From assembly GCF_009696485.1 (NCBI RefSeq), contig NZ_VULY01000018.1, positions 310,001 through 374,000 of the forward strand: DNA of 64,000 nucleotides, read 5' to 3'. This document shows positions 7,889 through 18,591 of the stretch, piece by piece (the stretch's first letter is position 1; every line of letters starts with the position of its first letter). The notes under the pieces were generated by a model, which was not told where the DNA came from, did not search any database, and saw nothing but the letters and a program-made list of their open reading frames with translations. The stretch comes from Suipraeoptans intestinalis. Lineage in GTDB: Bacteria > Bacillota > Clostridia > Lachnospirales > Lachnospiraceae. A program made the translations under genes and the position numbers.

Positions 7889-9133
7889 CTACTTTTTCTC
7901 CAGGGTAATGTCAGCCTTTACCTCATTCACCAATGCGCACCCGGCCGGAAGTTCCACGAAAACCGGCACCACATAACTGCCCGGCTCCGTATATCCTTTC
8001 AGATCAATACTTGCCTTTTTCGCCAGCTTCAGGCTTTGCAGCACCTCCTCCGGTCCCTGGATCTGAAGCTCCAGATCCACCACATGTCCATAACTTATCT
8101 CCAGTCCGTCTGCCAGATTATTGACTGTCAGAGAACTGGTTGACACTTCATAAATCTTTACACCAGGCTGCTCCACCAGAATAGAAACTACGATGTTTTT
8201 CGCATTTTCATCCAGAAGTGAAATCCCCTCCGGCAGATAGGCAGAAATATCCACCTGTTTTTCTGTCCGTTCTGTCAGATCCGTAAAACTCAGCTCCTCT
8301 GCCGGAACCATGATCTCATCCAGACTTTCCAGATTCTTTTCCGTTCCGGATACCAGGATCTCTTTCGGCTCCGGAGTCACCTTGGCAATGTTATATCCTT
8401 CTTTCGCCTGGATCCCGGAAGTATCCAGCGCAATGGGAACCCTTTTTACTTTATTTAGTTTTACTTTTACACTGACACCGTCTTTTCCCAGATTATTGGC
8501 CAGGATCGTCTGATCGATCACATTGTCATTGCCGTCGTAAAGCACCAGCCGTGCTTCCAAATCTGTGCTTTCCGATAATCCCGACACGTCTATTTCTGCC
8601 GCCACCCGATTGATGCTGTCGATCACCGTCTTAGGACCTCTTATGGTTACTTTTTCCGGATCTGCTTTCAGACTGCCAATGGTATAGCCATCCCGTACCG
8701 TTCCTGTGACGGTGGGTGTAATGGGGAAATTATTTTTGGTTTCATCGTCGATCTTAACCTGGAGATTCCTGGGAGAAGAGACAGCGCTTTCGTATCTGCC
8801 CTCATATCCCTTGACCGTCACCTGAATAGGAATCTGTGTTCCCAAAAGGAGCTCCTTCATATCCGCCGTTGCCTGGATATCTTCTGCTTTTATTTTGTTC
8901 AGCAGCGACCTTTTTGCAGTGACCGTTACGTTGACCTCTCCGGTGCCGTCCACGATCTGATACGTACGGTTACTGTCCTGCACCACTTCTTCATTGAGCA
9001 CTTTTACCGCAATACCTACATACGTTTTGTCGGAGACCGGATCGTCAATGTTCACCACCATAAACCACATAAACCCTGCGATCAGGAAAGCCAGAATCTT
9101 AAGACTCAGATTATTTGTCAGTCTTTTTTTCAT
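7889..9133 (-). CDS. cdaR: CdaR / YbbR-domain regulator of c-di-AMP synthesis
   Basis: A 414-residue membrane-anchored protein: a basic N-terminus, one signal-anchor helix (LSLKILAFLIAGFMWFMVV), then four YbbR-like beta-rich repeats of about 80-90 residues on the outside, each with a VxGP or VSG turn (TIRGPKTVI, LVSGTEKNL, QIQGPEEVL). In Firmicutes this protein binds and modulates CdaA. The gene overlaps the end of cdaA by 23 bp, consistent with a complex made from one message. GlmM, the usual third partner, is not downstream; HPr occupies that place. Confidence 0.92.
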   Translation of the reverse strand: MKKRLTNNLSLKILAFLIAGFMWFMVVNIDDPVSDKTYVGIAVKVLNEEVVQDSNRTYQIVDGTGEVNVTVTAKRSLLNKIKAEDIQATADMKELLLGTQIPIQVTVKGYEGRYESAVSSPRNLQVKIDDETKNNFPITPTVTGTVRDGYTIGSLKADPEKVTIRGPKTVIDSINRVAAEIDVSGLSESTDLEARLVLYDGNDNVIDQTILANNLGKDGVSVKVKLNKVKRVPIALDTSGIQAKEGYNIAKVTPEPKEILVSGTEKNLESLDEIMVPAEELSFTDLTERTEKQVDISAYLPEGISLLDENAKNIVVSILVEQPGVKIYEVSTSSLTVNNLADGLEISYGHVVDLELQIQGPEEVLQSLKLAKKASIDLKGYTEPGSYVVPVFVELPAGCALVNEVKADITLEKK

Positions 9134-10013
9134 CTTTTCGCCTTCCTTTCCACCATTCAGCCACCTTCCAACCGGAAACCGCGGATCTGCTTTCTTTTTT
9201 CTCCTGTGCCAAAACCAGTCGGCTACGCAACTCTTCTTCCGTAATGCCCCAGAAAATACTGCCTCCCTGTGCCACAGAAACGGCTCCGGTCTCTTCCGAA
9301 ACCACGATCACCAGAGCGTCGCTGACTTCGCTCATCCCGATAGCCGCCCGATGTCTCGTACCCAATTCCTTACTGATTCCCATATTATTAGATAAGGGAA
9401 GATAACAGGTGGCGGATACGATTCTGTTGCCGCGCACTATAATAGCTCCGTCATGAAGAGGAGTATTATGTTCAAAAATATTCAACAGAACCTGGCTGGA
9501 AAGAAGGCAATCCATATGGATCCCTGTCGCTGCGTACTCTGTCAGCTGGATTTCCCGTTCCACCACGATGAGAGCACCTGTCTTCGCCTTTCCCATAGCA
9601 AAAGCAGCTTCCACGATATTCTCTCTGGTACTGCCGCTGAACCTGACCTTTTCTTTGCCCGGCTCAAAAGGAAGGACCGAAGCCAAAAGCTTCCTCTCTC
9701 CCAGTTTTTCCAGCGCTCTCCGAAGCTCCGGCTGAAACACGATGATCGCCGCCGTTGCCATCACTGTGACAGAGTTCTTAGCCAGGTACAAGATGGTATT
9801 CATCCGGAAGATCGCCGCCACCAGAATAAATGCAGCCAGTACCAGAATTCCCTTTAAGAGCATCCAGGCCTTCGTATTTTTGATCCAGAGGATGACCCGG
9901 TAGATCAGGAACGTCAGTATCAGGACTTCTACAACATCCATCACCTGGATCCTTGGGATATAAAACGCCCCTGCGATATATTTTGTAATAAATCCCAAAA
10001 TCCTTTGTTCCAT
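9111..10013 (-). CDS. cdaA: Diadenylate cyclase CdaA (c-di-AMP synthase)
   Basis: A 300-residue enzyme with three N-terminal membrane helices (about 28-45, 52-70 and 76-95) followed by a DAC domain. The catalytic signatures are present: DGA at 188-190 within PLHDGAIIV and RHR at 220-222 within GTRHRAAIG. It condenses two ATP into c-di-AMP, the essential messenger for potassium, osmolyte and cell-wall balance. The start at 10013 has GGAGGAGGTGA upstream. It is followed by cdaR in an overlapping arrangement. Confidence 0.96.
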   Translation of the reverse strand: MEQRILGFITKYIAGAFYIPRIQVMDVVEVLILTFLIYRVILWIKNTKAWMLLKGILVLAAFILVAAIFRMNTILYLAKNSVTVMATAAIIVFQPELRRALEKLGERKLLASVLPFEPGKEKVRFSGSTRENIVEAAFAMGKAKTGALIVVEREIQLTEYAATGIHMDCLLSSQVLLNIFEHNTPLHDGAIIVRGNRIVSATCYLPLSNNMGISKELGTRHRAAIGMSEVSDALVIVVSEETGAVSVAQGGSIFWGITEEELRSRLVLAQEKKESRSAVSGWKVAEWWKGRRKDEKKTDK

Positions 10014-10086
10014 CCTGTCACCTCCTCCTTTGGATCAATTTTTACGTTTTCCCCGCTATGTCCTGCCGTGGTCAAAGTTCTTTGTT

Positions 10087-11124
10087 CTATTCCTTCATTC
10101 CCAGTTCTTTTTTCAGACTCTCTTCTATCAGAGCCCTATCTATCTCTTCTTCCGCAGCGCTGTTTCTTGTTTCTTCTCTGGTGATTTCTGCCGTCTCCTG
10201 TCTTTCATGGATCTTCTTTACCTCTTTTTCTGAGGAGGAAAGAGAAATCTTCGGAACCGCCTTCACATAGTAATGATACTCGTCATCTTCAAACTCCAGC
10301 GTCTCGCTCCTGGTATAATCCACCGCAAAGAAGAACAGTTCCAGTCCCAGCCCCAGGAGAACTGCCAGCAGACCTGAAAAGATCATCATTCCATAAGAAA
10401 CATGGATTCCCAGAGCAATATCTCCTGCCGCCGTTGCCACGATCCCTGCAACAACTCCTCCAGCCGCTCCTATCTTCCAGGCATGGTCCATCGCCTGCTT
10501 CCGCAAGGTATACACTACCAGAAAACTAATGGCCAATGCTACGATCATGACCCACATTTCCTTGCTTTGAAACACCTGCTTCAGATAGTCGGCCGACTGT
10601 CCTATCATATTTTCAAGACCGGCTCCCTGCGCCACTGCTGCAGCCTTTTTGAGATAGCTCAACATATAAAAAGCTATCGTCCCGCAGATGATCGCCACCA
10701 GGCAGACAGGCGTCGCCATCAGTCCAAATGCCACCGGGATCACATAAGGAATCTTAAGAGCAAATGCAATAGGTGTCAAAAGCACTACCACCGCCATCTT
10801 TGGTGTCAGCCGAAAGTAAAAAATGTACATGACCAAAAACACGGCAGCCGTCAGCACAAACAGCATCGGAGACAATGCAAATACATGGATCAGGACCAAT
10901 GCCGTCCCCGCAATCACCGTCATTGTCAGAGGCAGAAATGCGCAAATGACCGCCAATCCCAGGGACACTACGGGAGACGCCAGTATCTTCATAAATCCGA
11001 AGGTTTGATTGATCACCAAAAAAACGATAAAAGCGAGTAAAAACTGTATCGCCTTTTCATAGATCTTTGAATTCTTTGCGTACATCCTCCGCACATTTTC
11101 TCTTATCATAAAAATTGTATCCAT
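10087..11124 (-). CDS. Polytopic membrane protein of unknown function
   Basis: A 345-residue protein with about eight hydrophobic segments from residue 25 to 280 and a charged cytoplasmic tail (about 285-345) rich in Glu, Lys and Arg. I do not recognise the family. The ATG follows the stop of the upstream gene directly (TAGATG), so translation is coupled. Its position between comF/11125 and cdaA suggests a cell-envelope or c-di-AMP-linked role, which is inference from context only. Confidence 0.8.
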   Translation of the reverse strand: MDTIFMIRENVRRMYAKNSKIYEKAIQFLLAFIVFLVINQTFGFMKILASPVVSLGLAVICAFLPLTMTVIAGTALVLIHVFALSPMLFVLTAAVFLVMYIFYFRLTPKMAVVVLLTPIAFALKIPYVIPVAFGLMATPVCLVAIICGTIAFYMLSYLKKAAAVAQGAGLENMIGQSADYLKQVFQSKEMWVMIVALAISFLVVYTLRKQAMDHAWKIGAAGGVVAGIVATAAGDIALGIHVSYGMMIFSGLLAVLLGLGLELFFFAVDYTRSETLEFEDDEYHYYVKAVPKISLSSSEKEVKKIHERQETAEITREETRNSAAEEEIDRALIEESLKKELGMKE

Positions 11125-11520
11125 CTACTCTTTCTCCCTTTCGTACAGCTTGATCAGTCTGGTCAGGTGGTAATGGTATCGTTTCACGCGCTTTCTGGCA
11201 TCCCGGTGCCTGCGGTTATAGATCCCTGCGGAAAGTAACAGATATACGGTCAAAACCGCCACATATCCTGCAATCACAGCAAGTCCCAACACCGCCGCCA
11301 AAGATACCGACAGATGCTTCAGCAGCACATCCAAAAAGACAATGCCAAGTAGTCCCATCAGGATTCCGTATCCTGCCGTCACCCATAGAAATGCGCAGAT
11401 ATTGTGCAGACCTACATAATCTTTTCTGTAAAACCCGCTGACCTTGAAGTCTTCTTTTCCTTTGGTCTCCTCATAATGAGACAAGTACGTCATGATTTTC
11501 ACTTTTCTTTCATCCAGCAT
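11125..11520 (-). CDS. Small two-helix membrane protein of unknown function
   Basis: A 131-residue protein when started at ATG 11520, which has GAGGTGG five bases upstream; the frame is open further to 11592 but overlaps comF without a good site. It has two membrane helices (about residues 42-65 and 70-95) and a strongly basic C-terminus (RRHRDARKRVKRYHYH). No family is recognised. It is tightly coupled to the larger membrane protein that follows, suggesting they act together. Confidence 0.7.
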   Translation of the reverse strand: MLDERKVKIMTYLSHYEETKGKEDFKVSGFYRKDYVGLHNICAFLWVTAGYGILMGLLGIVFLDVLLKHLSVSLAAVLGLAVIAGYVAVLTVYLLLSAGIYNRRHRDARKRVKRYHYHLTRLIKLYEREKE

Positions 11521-11575
11521 ATCCCACCTCAATCTCCCACTGATCCGAACAATAGTAGTTTCAGTATAGCAAATA

Positions 11576-12319
11576 TCAATTATATTGTCCAATACTTAGC
11601 GTCAAAAAAAAGACCTTTCCTGCACCGGATTTCCGCAGGATCCTTGAAGCTTCTTCCATTGTACTTCCCGTCGTATAGATGTCGTCCACCAGAAGCAGAT
11701 TCCTGCCCCTTATGTCTCCTGCCGTTATTCGAAATGCCTCCTTTAGGTTTTTTCGTCTCCCGGTAGCTGTCAGTCTTTTCTGAGGTATCGTATTCTTCCC
11801 CCGTTCCAGCACAGGCAGCACAGGAATCCCCACATATTTTTCCAGCTCTTTTGCCAAAAGTTCACTCTGGTTATATCCCCGCGCTTTTTTTCGCCTGTGA
11901 TGAATAGGAATGGGGACCAGATAATCGATCTTCCACTGACGGAGCAATTCCTTGTAGTTTTTTGCCAGCTCCCGTCCGTAGATCTCTGCATAAGCTCTTT
12001 GATTTTTGTACTTAAATCGGTAGATAGACGTACTAACAGGCGGCACATGTTCCCACACGGCCGCCCCCTGTTCAAAGGAATATGTATGTTCTTCACATTC
12101 CCTGCAATATTCTTTTTCTTCCGACAGGATCGATCTCCCACACTTCATGCAGACAGGCTGCCTGATCCGCAGCCTCTCTTCCGTTTCTTTGCATCTCTCA
12201 CAGATTCCATTGCTGTTTGGTGCTCCACAAAACACACAGACGGTAGGCCATAGCAGGCACAAGAGTTTTTTTCCGATCCCTCTCCTGTCTTTCTTTTGTT
12301 TTACACGCCCGTTTTCCAC
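11576..12319 (-). CDS. comF: ComF family phosphoribosyltransferase-like protein
   Basis: A 247-residue protein with two N-terminal CxxC zinc-ribbon pairs (CVFC and CERC, then CMKC and CREC) and the PRTase PRPP-binding loop LLVDDIYTTGSTM near residues 205-220. ComF takes part in handling of incoming single-stranded DNA during transformation. The GTG start at 12319 overlaps the end of recD2 by 19 bp; an alternative TTG start lies about 16 codons further in behind a GGAGAGGG sequence, so the exact N-terminus is uncertain. Its placement next to RecD2 fits a DNA-processing role. Confidence 0.9.
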   Translation of the reverse strand: MENGRVKQKKDRRGIGKKLLCLLWPTVCVFCGAPNSNGICERCKETEERLRIRQPVCMKCGRSILSEEKEYCRECEEHTYSFEQGAAVWEHVPPVSTSIYRFKYKNQRAYAEIYGRELAKNYKELLRQWKIDYLVPIPIHHRRKKARGYNQSELLAKELEKYVGIPVLPVLERGKNTIPQKRLTATGRRKNLKEAFRITAGDIRGRNLLLVDDIYTTGSTMEEASRILRKSGAGKVFFLTLSIGQYN

Positions 12320-14526
12320 TCTTCCAATTCCCGGATCCGTTCGGTTAAACTGGTGTTTCGCCTCTGTTCATTTCCATTTTGAACCATCTGGTCAAACACC
12401 GCTTCACTCCCCACCAAGGTCACACATCGTCTTGCCCTCGTAACTGCCGTATACAACAGATTTCTGTGATACAACTGCCTTGGTCCGTTCAAAAGCGGGA
12501 TCACAACGGCGGGATATTCGCTCCCCTGTGACTTATGGATGGTAATAGCATAGGCCAACTCCAGCTCGTCCAGCAGTTCATAGGAATACCGCACAAGTTT
12601 CCCGTCTTCAAACTCGATCACAATCTCATCCCCGTAGACAGGGATCTCTTTTATGATCCCCATATCTCCGTTGAAAATCCCCTCTCCTTTATCTACCGTC
12701 ATCCCTTTGGAAGTCCTGATCTCCCAGGGCATCTGATAGTTATTTTTGATCTGCATCACCTTGTCGCCTTCCCGAAAGATCCGATCTCCCTGTAGCTTTT
12801 CCTTCTTCTTTTCGGAAGGCGGATTCAGGTATTTCTGTAGCATCTCGTTCAGTTTTTCTACTCCCAGCACTCCCTTTCGCGTAGGCGTCAGCACCTGGAT
12901 ATCAAACGGTTTCGCCTGTACATAGGCAGGCAGCTTTTCCTGTACCAATGCAAGGATCACCCGCATCACCAGTTCCGGTTCCATTCTTTTCAAAAAAAAG
13001 AAATCCTTGCTTTTGTTATCCAGACGAACAGGAAGCCCCTGGTTGATCTTATGGGCGTTTACAATGATGTCACTTTCCATCATCTGTCTGAATATCTGTG
13101 TCAGCTTGACCACGGCATAGCAGCCTGAATCCACAATATCCTTCAATACACTTCCCGGACCGACACTTGGAAGCTGATCACAATCTCCTACCAAGATCAG
13201 CCGCGTCCCCGTCACCATCGCCTTTAAGAGAGCACTCATCAGAGGAAGATCTACCATAGACATTTCATCTACAATGACTACATCGGTCTCCAGAGGCTGC
13301 TCCTCATTCCTTTGGAATCCCCGTGCTCCCTTTTCCGGATCCCCGTTGATCTCCAACAGTCTGTGAATGGTCTGCGCTTCGTAGCCTGTGGCCTCCGTCA
13401 TCCGCTTGGCTGCTCTTCCGGTAGGGGCTGCCAGACAGATATCCAGCCCTTCTCTTCTGAAAAAATGGATCATGGCATTAATGGTGGTGGTCTTTCCTGT
13501 TCCCGGCCCTCCGGTCAGAACCAGAACGCCCTTCCTGACCGCCTGTCTCACCGCTTCCCACTGCATCTGATCCAGCTTCATATCTTCGCAGACTTCCACT
13601 TCCTCCAGCCTCTGTCTCAGAACCTCTTCCGTTATTTCAAATCGGATATCCAGCGCCTTCAGCATTCCCGCCACATTCCATTCCATCTGGTAATATGCAG
13701 ATGTATATACTCTTGTCTCATCCCCCACATTTTTTACCACAATCTTTTTTTCCACAGACAATTCTTGCAGATGAAGCCCGGGCTGCTCAATCACCACACC
13801 TAGAAGTTGCTCCGTCCGATAGAGCAAAACCTCTTCTCTCAGGTAGATATGTCCCTCTCCCACTCCCTGAAGCAGGATATAAACCATTCCGCATCGGATC
13901 CGATAATCCGAGTCTACATGGATCCCTGCCCGCATGGCGATCTCATCTACCGTTTTGAACCCTACTCCCTCTACCTTGTCTGCCATTTGATAGGGGTTTT
14001 CCTCCAGGATCCGATACACCCTGTTGCCATAATACTGAAAGATCTTCGCCGCCAATTTGGGAGAAATGCCGTACTTCTGCATGTACAGCATGGACTGCCG
14101 CATCTCTCTTTTCTCCTCCAGCTGCTCTGCGATCTCCCTGGCCTTCCTCTCGCTGATTCCCTTGATCTCCGCCAACCGTTCCGGTTCTTCCTCTATGATG
14201 CGGAAGGTCTCTTCTCCGAATGCCTCCACAATCTTGCGCGCCGTAGCTTCTCTTAATCCTCTGATTGCCCCCGATCCCAGATATTTTTCTATGGAAAGGG
14301 CGTCTGTCGGGGAGCACACTCTGGATGTCTCTACCTGAAACTGACTTCCATACATCTTGTGAACGGTAAAATGCCCATCCAGCTCTACCAGCTCGCCTTC
14401 TTCCAGGTAAGAAAGTTCTCCTACACAGGTGAGCTGCTCTTCTTTCTGTTCCAATTGGAACACTGTATATCCATTTGCCTCATTTCGATATACGATGTGA
14501 TCCACATATCCTTTTATCGTTTCCAT
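12301..14526 (-). CDS. recD2: RecD2 (RecD/TraA-like) 5'-3' DNA helicase
   Basis: A 741-residue SF1B helicase. The N-terminal third holds helix-hairpin-helix-like modules (about 75-200), followed by Walker A GGPGTGKTT at 339-347, Walker B VVIVDEMSM, motif GDCDQLPSVGPG and the UvrD-like C-terminal motif ITIHKSQGSEYP. This is the RecD2 type that acts without RecBC in Gram-positives, in repair and replication-fork maintenance. It begins four bases after mreB ends and overlaps comF, so the three are probably co-translated. Confidence 0.95.
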   Translation of the reverse strand: METIKGYVDHIVYRNEANGYTVFQLEQKEEQLTCVGELSYLEEGELVELDGHFTVHKMYGSQFQVETSRVCSPTDALSIEKYLGSGAIRGLREATARKIVEAFGEETFRIIEEEPERLAEIKGISERKAREIAEQLEEKREMRQSMLYMQKYGISPKLAAKIFQYYGNRVYRILEENPYQMADKVEGVGFKTVDEIAMRAGIHVDSDYRIRCGMVYILLQGVGEGHIYLREEVLLYRTEQLLGVVIEQPGLHLQELSVEKKIVVKNVGDETRVYTSAYYQMEWNVAGMLKALDIRFEITEEVLRQRLEEVEVCEDMKLDQMQWEAVRQAVRKGVLVLTGGPGTGKTTTINAMIHFFRREGLDICLAAPTGRAAKRMTEATGYEAQTIHRLLEINGDPEKGARGFQRNEEQPLETDVVIVDEMSMVDLPLMSALLKAMVTGTRLILVGDCDQLPSVGPGSVLKDIVDSGCYAVVKLTQIFRQMMESDIIVNAHKINQGLPVRLDNKSKDFFFLKRMEPELVMRVILALVQEKLPAYVQAKPFDIQVLTPTRKGVLGVEKLNEMLQKYLNPPSEKKKEKLQGDRIFREGDKVMQIKNNYQMPWEIRTSKGMTVDKGEGIFNGDMGIIKEIPVYGDEIVIEFEDGKLVRYSYELLDELELAYAITIHKSQGSEYPAVVIPLLNGPRQLYHRNLLYTAVTRARRCVTLVGSEAVFDQMVQNGNEQRRNTSLTERIRELEEWKTGV

Positions 14527-14530
14527 GCTG

Positions 14531-15523
14531 TTACCTCGGCTGTCTTCTTCCTCCGATCACTTCCTCATATCTCCCTGTTCCGATGGCTACCACCTTCATA
14601 GGATCATCTGCCACAATGGTATTGACTCCCGTCCTCTCCTGGATCAGTTCTTCCAGTCCGCGCAGCAATGCTCCTCCTCCCGTCAGAAGGATCCCTCTTT
14701 CCAGAATATCCGCGCACAGCTCCGGAGGAGTCTTTTCCAAAACCCCTACTACCGACTGGATCAGCTCTTCCGTTACTTCATGCAAAGCTCCTTCGATTTC
14801 TCTGGAAGAGACGGATACCTGCTTGGGAAGCCCCGTATCCAGACTCCTTCCTCTGATCTCTATCACCTCTTCCTCGATCAAAGGGTATACTGCTCCTGCA
14901 TGAATCTTGATATGTTCTGCCGTCTTGTCTCCGATCAGCATATGATGTTCCTTTTTGATGTAATGGATGATCGCCTCATCAAAATCATCCCCCGCTACCC
15001 TGAGGGACTTGCTTGCCACCGTCCCTCCCAGAGAAATGACGGCAATATCCGTTGTTCCTCCTCCGATATCTACCACCATGCTCCCTGCCGGCTTTGAGAT
15101 ATCGATCCCGGCTCCTATGGCTGCCGCCACCGGTTCTTCCACCAGGCTGATGGATCTTGCTCCTGCCGCATAAGCCGCTTCTTCTACCGCCTTTTTTTCC
15201 ACTTCAGTCACCTGGCTGGGAATGCAAATGCTCATAAAAGGCTTTTTCAGCATCCTTTTTCCCATAGCCTTCTGTACAAAATATTTCAGCACCTTTTCCG
15301 TCACGGAATAATCGGATATGGTTCCATGGAGAAGGGGCCGCATCGGCACTACGTTTCCCGCCGTTCTTGCCAGAAGCTGCCTCGCCTCCTCTCCAATAGC
15401 CTTTACCGTATTGCTATCCTTGTCAAACGCTACCAAAGAAGGTTCTTTTATGATCACACCTTTGCCTCTTACATACACCAGAATGCTGGAGGTTCCCAAA
15501 TCTATCCCTATATCTGCTATCAT
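14531..15523 (-). CDS. mreB: MreB/Mbl-type actin homologue
   Basis: A 330-residue actin-fold ATPase with the phosphate-1 loop IGIDLGTSSILVY near the N-terminus, the phosphate-2 region VVDIGGGTTDIAVIS near 155-170 and the adenosine motif LTGGGALLRGL near 290. It organises lateral cell-wall synthesis in rod-shaped cells. MreC and MreD are not adjacent, so this may be an Mbl or MreBH-like paralogue. It is the first gene of the cluster read down to 6679; a TATAAT box lies within the 181-bp gap upstream. Confidence 0.92.
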   Translation of the reverse strand: MIADIGIDLGTSSILVYVRGKGVIIKEPSLVAFDKDSNTVKAIGEEARQLLARTAGNVVPMRPLLHGTISDYSVTEKVLKYFVQKAMGKRMLKKPFMSICIPSQVTEVEKKAVEEAAYAAGARSISLVEEPVAAAIGAGIDISKPAGSMVVDIGGGTTDIAVISLGGTVASKSLRVAGDDFDEAIIHYIKKEHHMLIGDKTAEHIKIHAGAVYPLIEEEVIEIRGRSLDTGLPKQVSVSSREIEGALHEVTEELIQSVVGVLEKTPPELCADILERGILLTGGGALLRGLEELIQERTGVNTIVADDPMKVVAIGTGRYEEVIGGRRQPR

Positions 15524-15704
15524 CTGCTTCTCTCTTTCTTAAAATCCTCTGAATTTCCGGCACTCCGGAATTGGTTCTGTCATCCCAACTGCTATTATAG
15601 AAAAAAATCCACGAAATAAAAAGAGGTTTTTTCTTTTCATCCGCTCTAGCACAGCATCCGGATCCCCCTTTTGGTTTCCGTTCTCCTTCTGGCCTTTTCG
15701 TTTT

Positions 15705-18548
15705 CTAATGCTTCAGAAGAGGCGCAATATAATGACCGGTATAGGATCTTTCGCACAGGATAATCTCTTCCGGTGTTCCGGAGGCAATCACTGTTCCTCC
15801 CCTGTCGCCGCCCTCCGGGCCGATATCAATGATGTAATCCGCCGTTTTGATCATATCCAGATTATGTTCGATCACGATCACGGTGTTTCCATCTGCAGAC
15901 AGCCTCTGCAGGATCTCTGTCAGTTTATGCACATCTGCGAAATGAAGCCCTGTAGTAGGTTCATCCAAAATATATATGGTTTTCCCCGTGCTTCTCTTAC
16001 TCAGCTCTGTCGCCAGCTTGATCCTCTGGGCTTCCCCGCCCGATAGTGTCGTAGACGGCTGTCCCAGACGGATATAGGACAGCCCCACGTCGTGAAGTGT
16101 TTCCATCTTTCTGCGGATAGACGGAACATTTTCAAAAAATGCCAGCGCCTCCTCCACCGTCATATTTAACACATCATAAATATTTTTCCCCTTGTATTTT
16201 ACCTCCAGAGTCTCCCTGTTGTACCTTTTTCCCTTGCATACCTCACAGGGAACATAGACGTCCGGCATAAAATGCATTTCGATTTTCAGGATCCCATCTC
16301 CGCTGCAGGCCTCGCACCTGCCGCCCTTTACATTAAAGCTGAACCTCCCCTTCTTGTATCCTCTGGCCTTTGCATCTGCCGTTGCCGCGAACAGATCTCT
16401 GATCAGATCAAACACTCCCGTATAGGTAGCAGGATTCGACCTGGGCGTTCTCCCTATCGGTGACTGATCGATATTGATCACTTTATCCAGCTGCTCCAGC
16501 CCTGTTACTTCCCGGTGTTTTCCCGGAATCACCCTTGCACGGTTCAGTTCCCTCGCCAGTTTCTTGTAGAGGATCTCATTTACCAGGGAGCTTTTTCCGG
16601 AGCCGGAAACTCCTGTTACGCAGGTCATCACTCCCAGCGGAAAAGATACATCTATGTCCTTCAGATTATTTTCACAGGCTCCTTTCACCTCAATCCAGCC
16701 CTGCGGACTTTTCCGTACTTCGGGTACCGGTATCCGCTTTCTTCCGCTTAGATAATCTCCGGTAATGGATCTGCGGTTCTTCATGATCTCTTTGGCCGTT
16801 CCTACAGCCACCACTTCTCCTCCGTGTTCTCCTGCTCCCGGACCGATATCCACGATATAGTCAGCCTCTTTCATCGTATCTTCATCATGCTCCACCACAA
16901 TCACGGTATTGCCCAGATCCCGGAGATGTTTTAATGTGCCCAGCAGCTTGTCATTATCCCGCTGATGCAGGCCAATACTGGGTTCGTCCAGAATATAGGC
17001 AACCCCCACCAGACCGGAGCCGATCTGGGTCGCCAGACGGATTCTCTGCGCTTCTCCCCCTGACAGGCTTCCTGTCGCTCTTGCCAGGGTCAGATAGTCC
17101 AGCCCCACATCCATCAGAAACCGGATGCGGGAGCGGATTTCCTTTAGAATCTGTTCCCCGATCAGCTTTTGCTGCTGTGACAGCTTCAGTTCCTCCAGGA
17201 AGGTGTTCAGCTTTTCTATAGACAGCGCCGTTACCTCTGAAATATTTTTATCTCCGATCGTCACCGCCAAAGCTCCCGGCTTTAACCTCTGGCCCTTACA
17301 GGTATGACAGGGGGTGATCCTCATAAACTCCTCGTATTCTGCCTTCATCGTTTCCGATGCCGTCTCCCTGTATCTTCTCTCCACATTTCGGATCAGTCCT
17401 TCAAAGGCTACATCATAAACCCCTTCCCCCCGTTGCCCCTTGTAATGCACTTTCAGTTCTTTTCCGTTTGTCCCATGGATCAGCACGTCATAGATCTCCT
17501 GGGGATAGTCTCTAAACGGCGTGTCCAGGGAAAACCGGTATTCCTTACTTAAGGCGCTTAACACGGCATAGGTAAAGCTTTTTTTATCCGTGCAGGACTG
17601 CCATCCCATTACGGCGATTGCACCTTCCTGTATGCTCAGGCTCTGATCCGGGATCATCAGATCCACGTCAAACTCCATCTTATATCCCAAGCCATAACAG
17701 TCCGGGCAGGCTCCGAATGGATTGTTGAACGAAAAACTTCTCGGTTCTATCTCATCAATGCTGATCTCGCAATCCGGACAGGAAAAGCTTTGACTGAAAT
17801 GGATCTCTGTTCCTCCTATCACTTCCACCGTCAAAGAACCTTCTGCCAGATGAAGTACCGTTTCCACCGAATCTGTCAGTCGTTTTTCCATTCCCTCCCG
17901 GATGACCAGACGGTCCACCACCACATCTATGCTGTGCTTGATATTTTTATCCAGCTGGATCTCCTCTGAGAGTTCATAAAGATTTCCGTCGATCCTCACC
18001 CGGATATATCCGCTTTTTTTCACTCTTTCCAGGATCTTGGCATGGGTTCCCTTTCTTCCCCTGACCACCGGAGCCAGAAGCTGGATCCTGGTTTTTTCCG
18101 GAAGTTCCATGATCTGATCTACCATCTGGTCTACCGTCTGTTTCCGGATCTCTTTCCCGCATTTTGGACAATGAGGAACACCTGCTCTCGCGTAGAGCAG
18201 ACGAAAATAGTCATACACCTCTGTCACGGTCCCCACCGTTGATCTGGGGTTTTTGTTCGTGGATTTCTGGTCGATAGAGATCGCCGGAGACAGCCCTTCG
18301 ATACTTTCTACTTCCGGTTTTTCCATCTGTCCCAGAAACTGCCTGGCATAGGAGGACAGGGATTCCATATACCGCCTCTGTCCTTCCGCATAGATCGTGT
18401 CAAATGCCAGAGACGATTTTCCTGATCCGCTCAGCCCGGTCAGCACCACCAGTTCTTCCCTGGGAATGTCCAGGTCGATCTGTTTTAAATTATGTTCATT
18501 GGCTCCTCTTATCCGGATCCATTGCTTTTGTTCCTGTTTTTTTGCCAT
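15705..18548 (-). CDS. uvrA: UvrA excinuclease ATPase subunit
   Basis: A 947-residue protein with two ABC ATPase modules (Walker [15 protein letters not shown] and [13 protein letters not shown]; signatures LSGGEAQRI twice) and zinc fingers (CPDC and CPDCYG; CEAC and CEVC). UvrA finds DNA damage and loads UvrB in nucleotide excision repair. I chose ATG 18548, with a GGA six bases upstream; an in-frame TTG at 18581 would add 11 residues. It follows uvrB closely and shares its promoter. Confidence 0.97.
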   Translation of the reverse strand: MAKKQEQKQWIRIRGANEHNLKQIDLDIPREELVVLTGLSGSGKSSLAFDTIYAEGQRRYMESLSSYARQFLGQMEKPEVESIEGLSPAISIDQKSTNKNPRSTVGTVTEVYDYFRLLYARAGVPHCPKCGKEIRKQTVDQMVDQIMELPEKTRIQLLAPVVRGRKGTHAKILERVKKSGYIRVRIDGNLYELSEEIQLDKNIKHSIDVVVDRLVIREGMEKRLTDSVETVLHLAEGSLTVEVIGGTEIHFSQSFSCPDCEISIDEIEPRSFSFNNPFGACPDCYGLGYKMEFDVDLMIPDQSLSIQEGAIAVMGWQSCTDKKSFTYAVLSALSKEYRFSLDTPFRDYPQEIYDVLIHGTNGKELKVHYKGQRGEGVYDVAFEGLIRNVERRYRETASETMKAEYEEFMRITPCHTCKGQRLKPGALAVTIGDKNISEVTALSIEKLNTFLEELKLSQQQKLIGEQILKEIRSRIRFLMDVGLDYLTLARATGSLSGGEAQRIRLATQIGSGLVGVAYILDEPSIGLHQRDNDKLLGTLKHLRDLGNTVIVVEHDEDTMKEADYIVDIGPGAGEHGGEVVAVGTAKEIMKNRRSITGDYLSGRKRIPVPEVRKSPQGWIEVKGACENNLKDIDVSFPLGVMTCVTGVSGSGKSSLVNEILYKKLARELNRARVIPGKHREVTGLEQLDKVINIDQSPIGRTPRSNPATYTGVFDLIRDLFAATADAKARGYKKGRFSFNVKGGRCEACSGDGILKIEMHFMPDVYVPCEVCKGKRYNRETLEVKYKGKNIYDVLNMTVEEALAFFENVPSIRRKMETLHDVGLSYIRLGQPSTTLSGGEAQRIKLATELSKRSTGKTIYILDEPTTGLHFADVHKLTEILQRLSADGNTVIVIEHNLDMIKTADYIIDIGPEGGDRGGTVIASGTPEEIILCERSYTGHYIAPLLKH

Positions 18549-18591
18549 GTTTTGTCCTGTGCTGCACGAATTGTGCTGCAATTCCTTTCCC

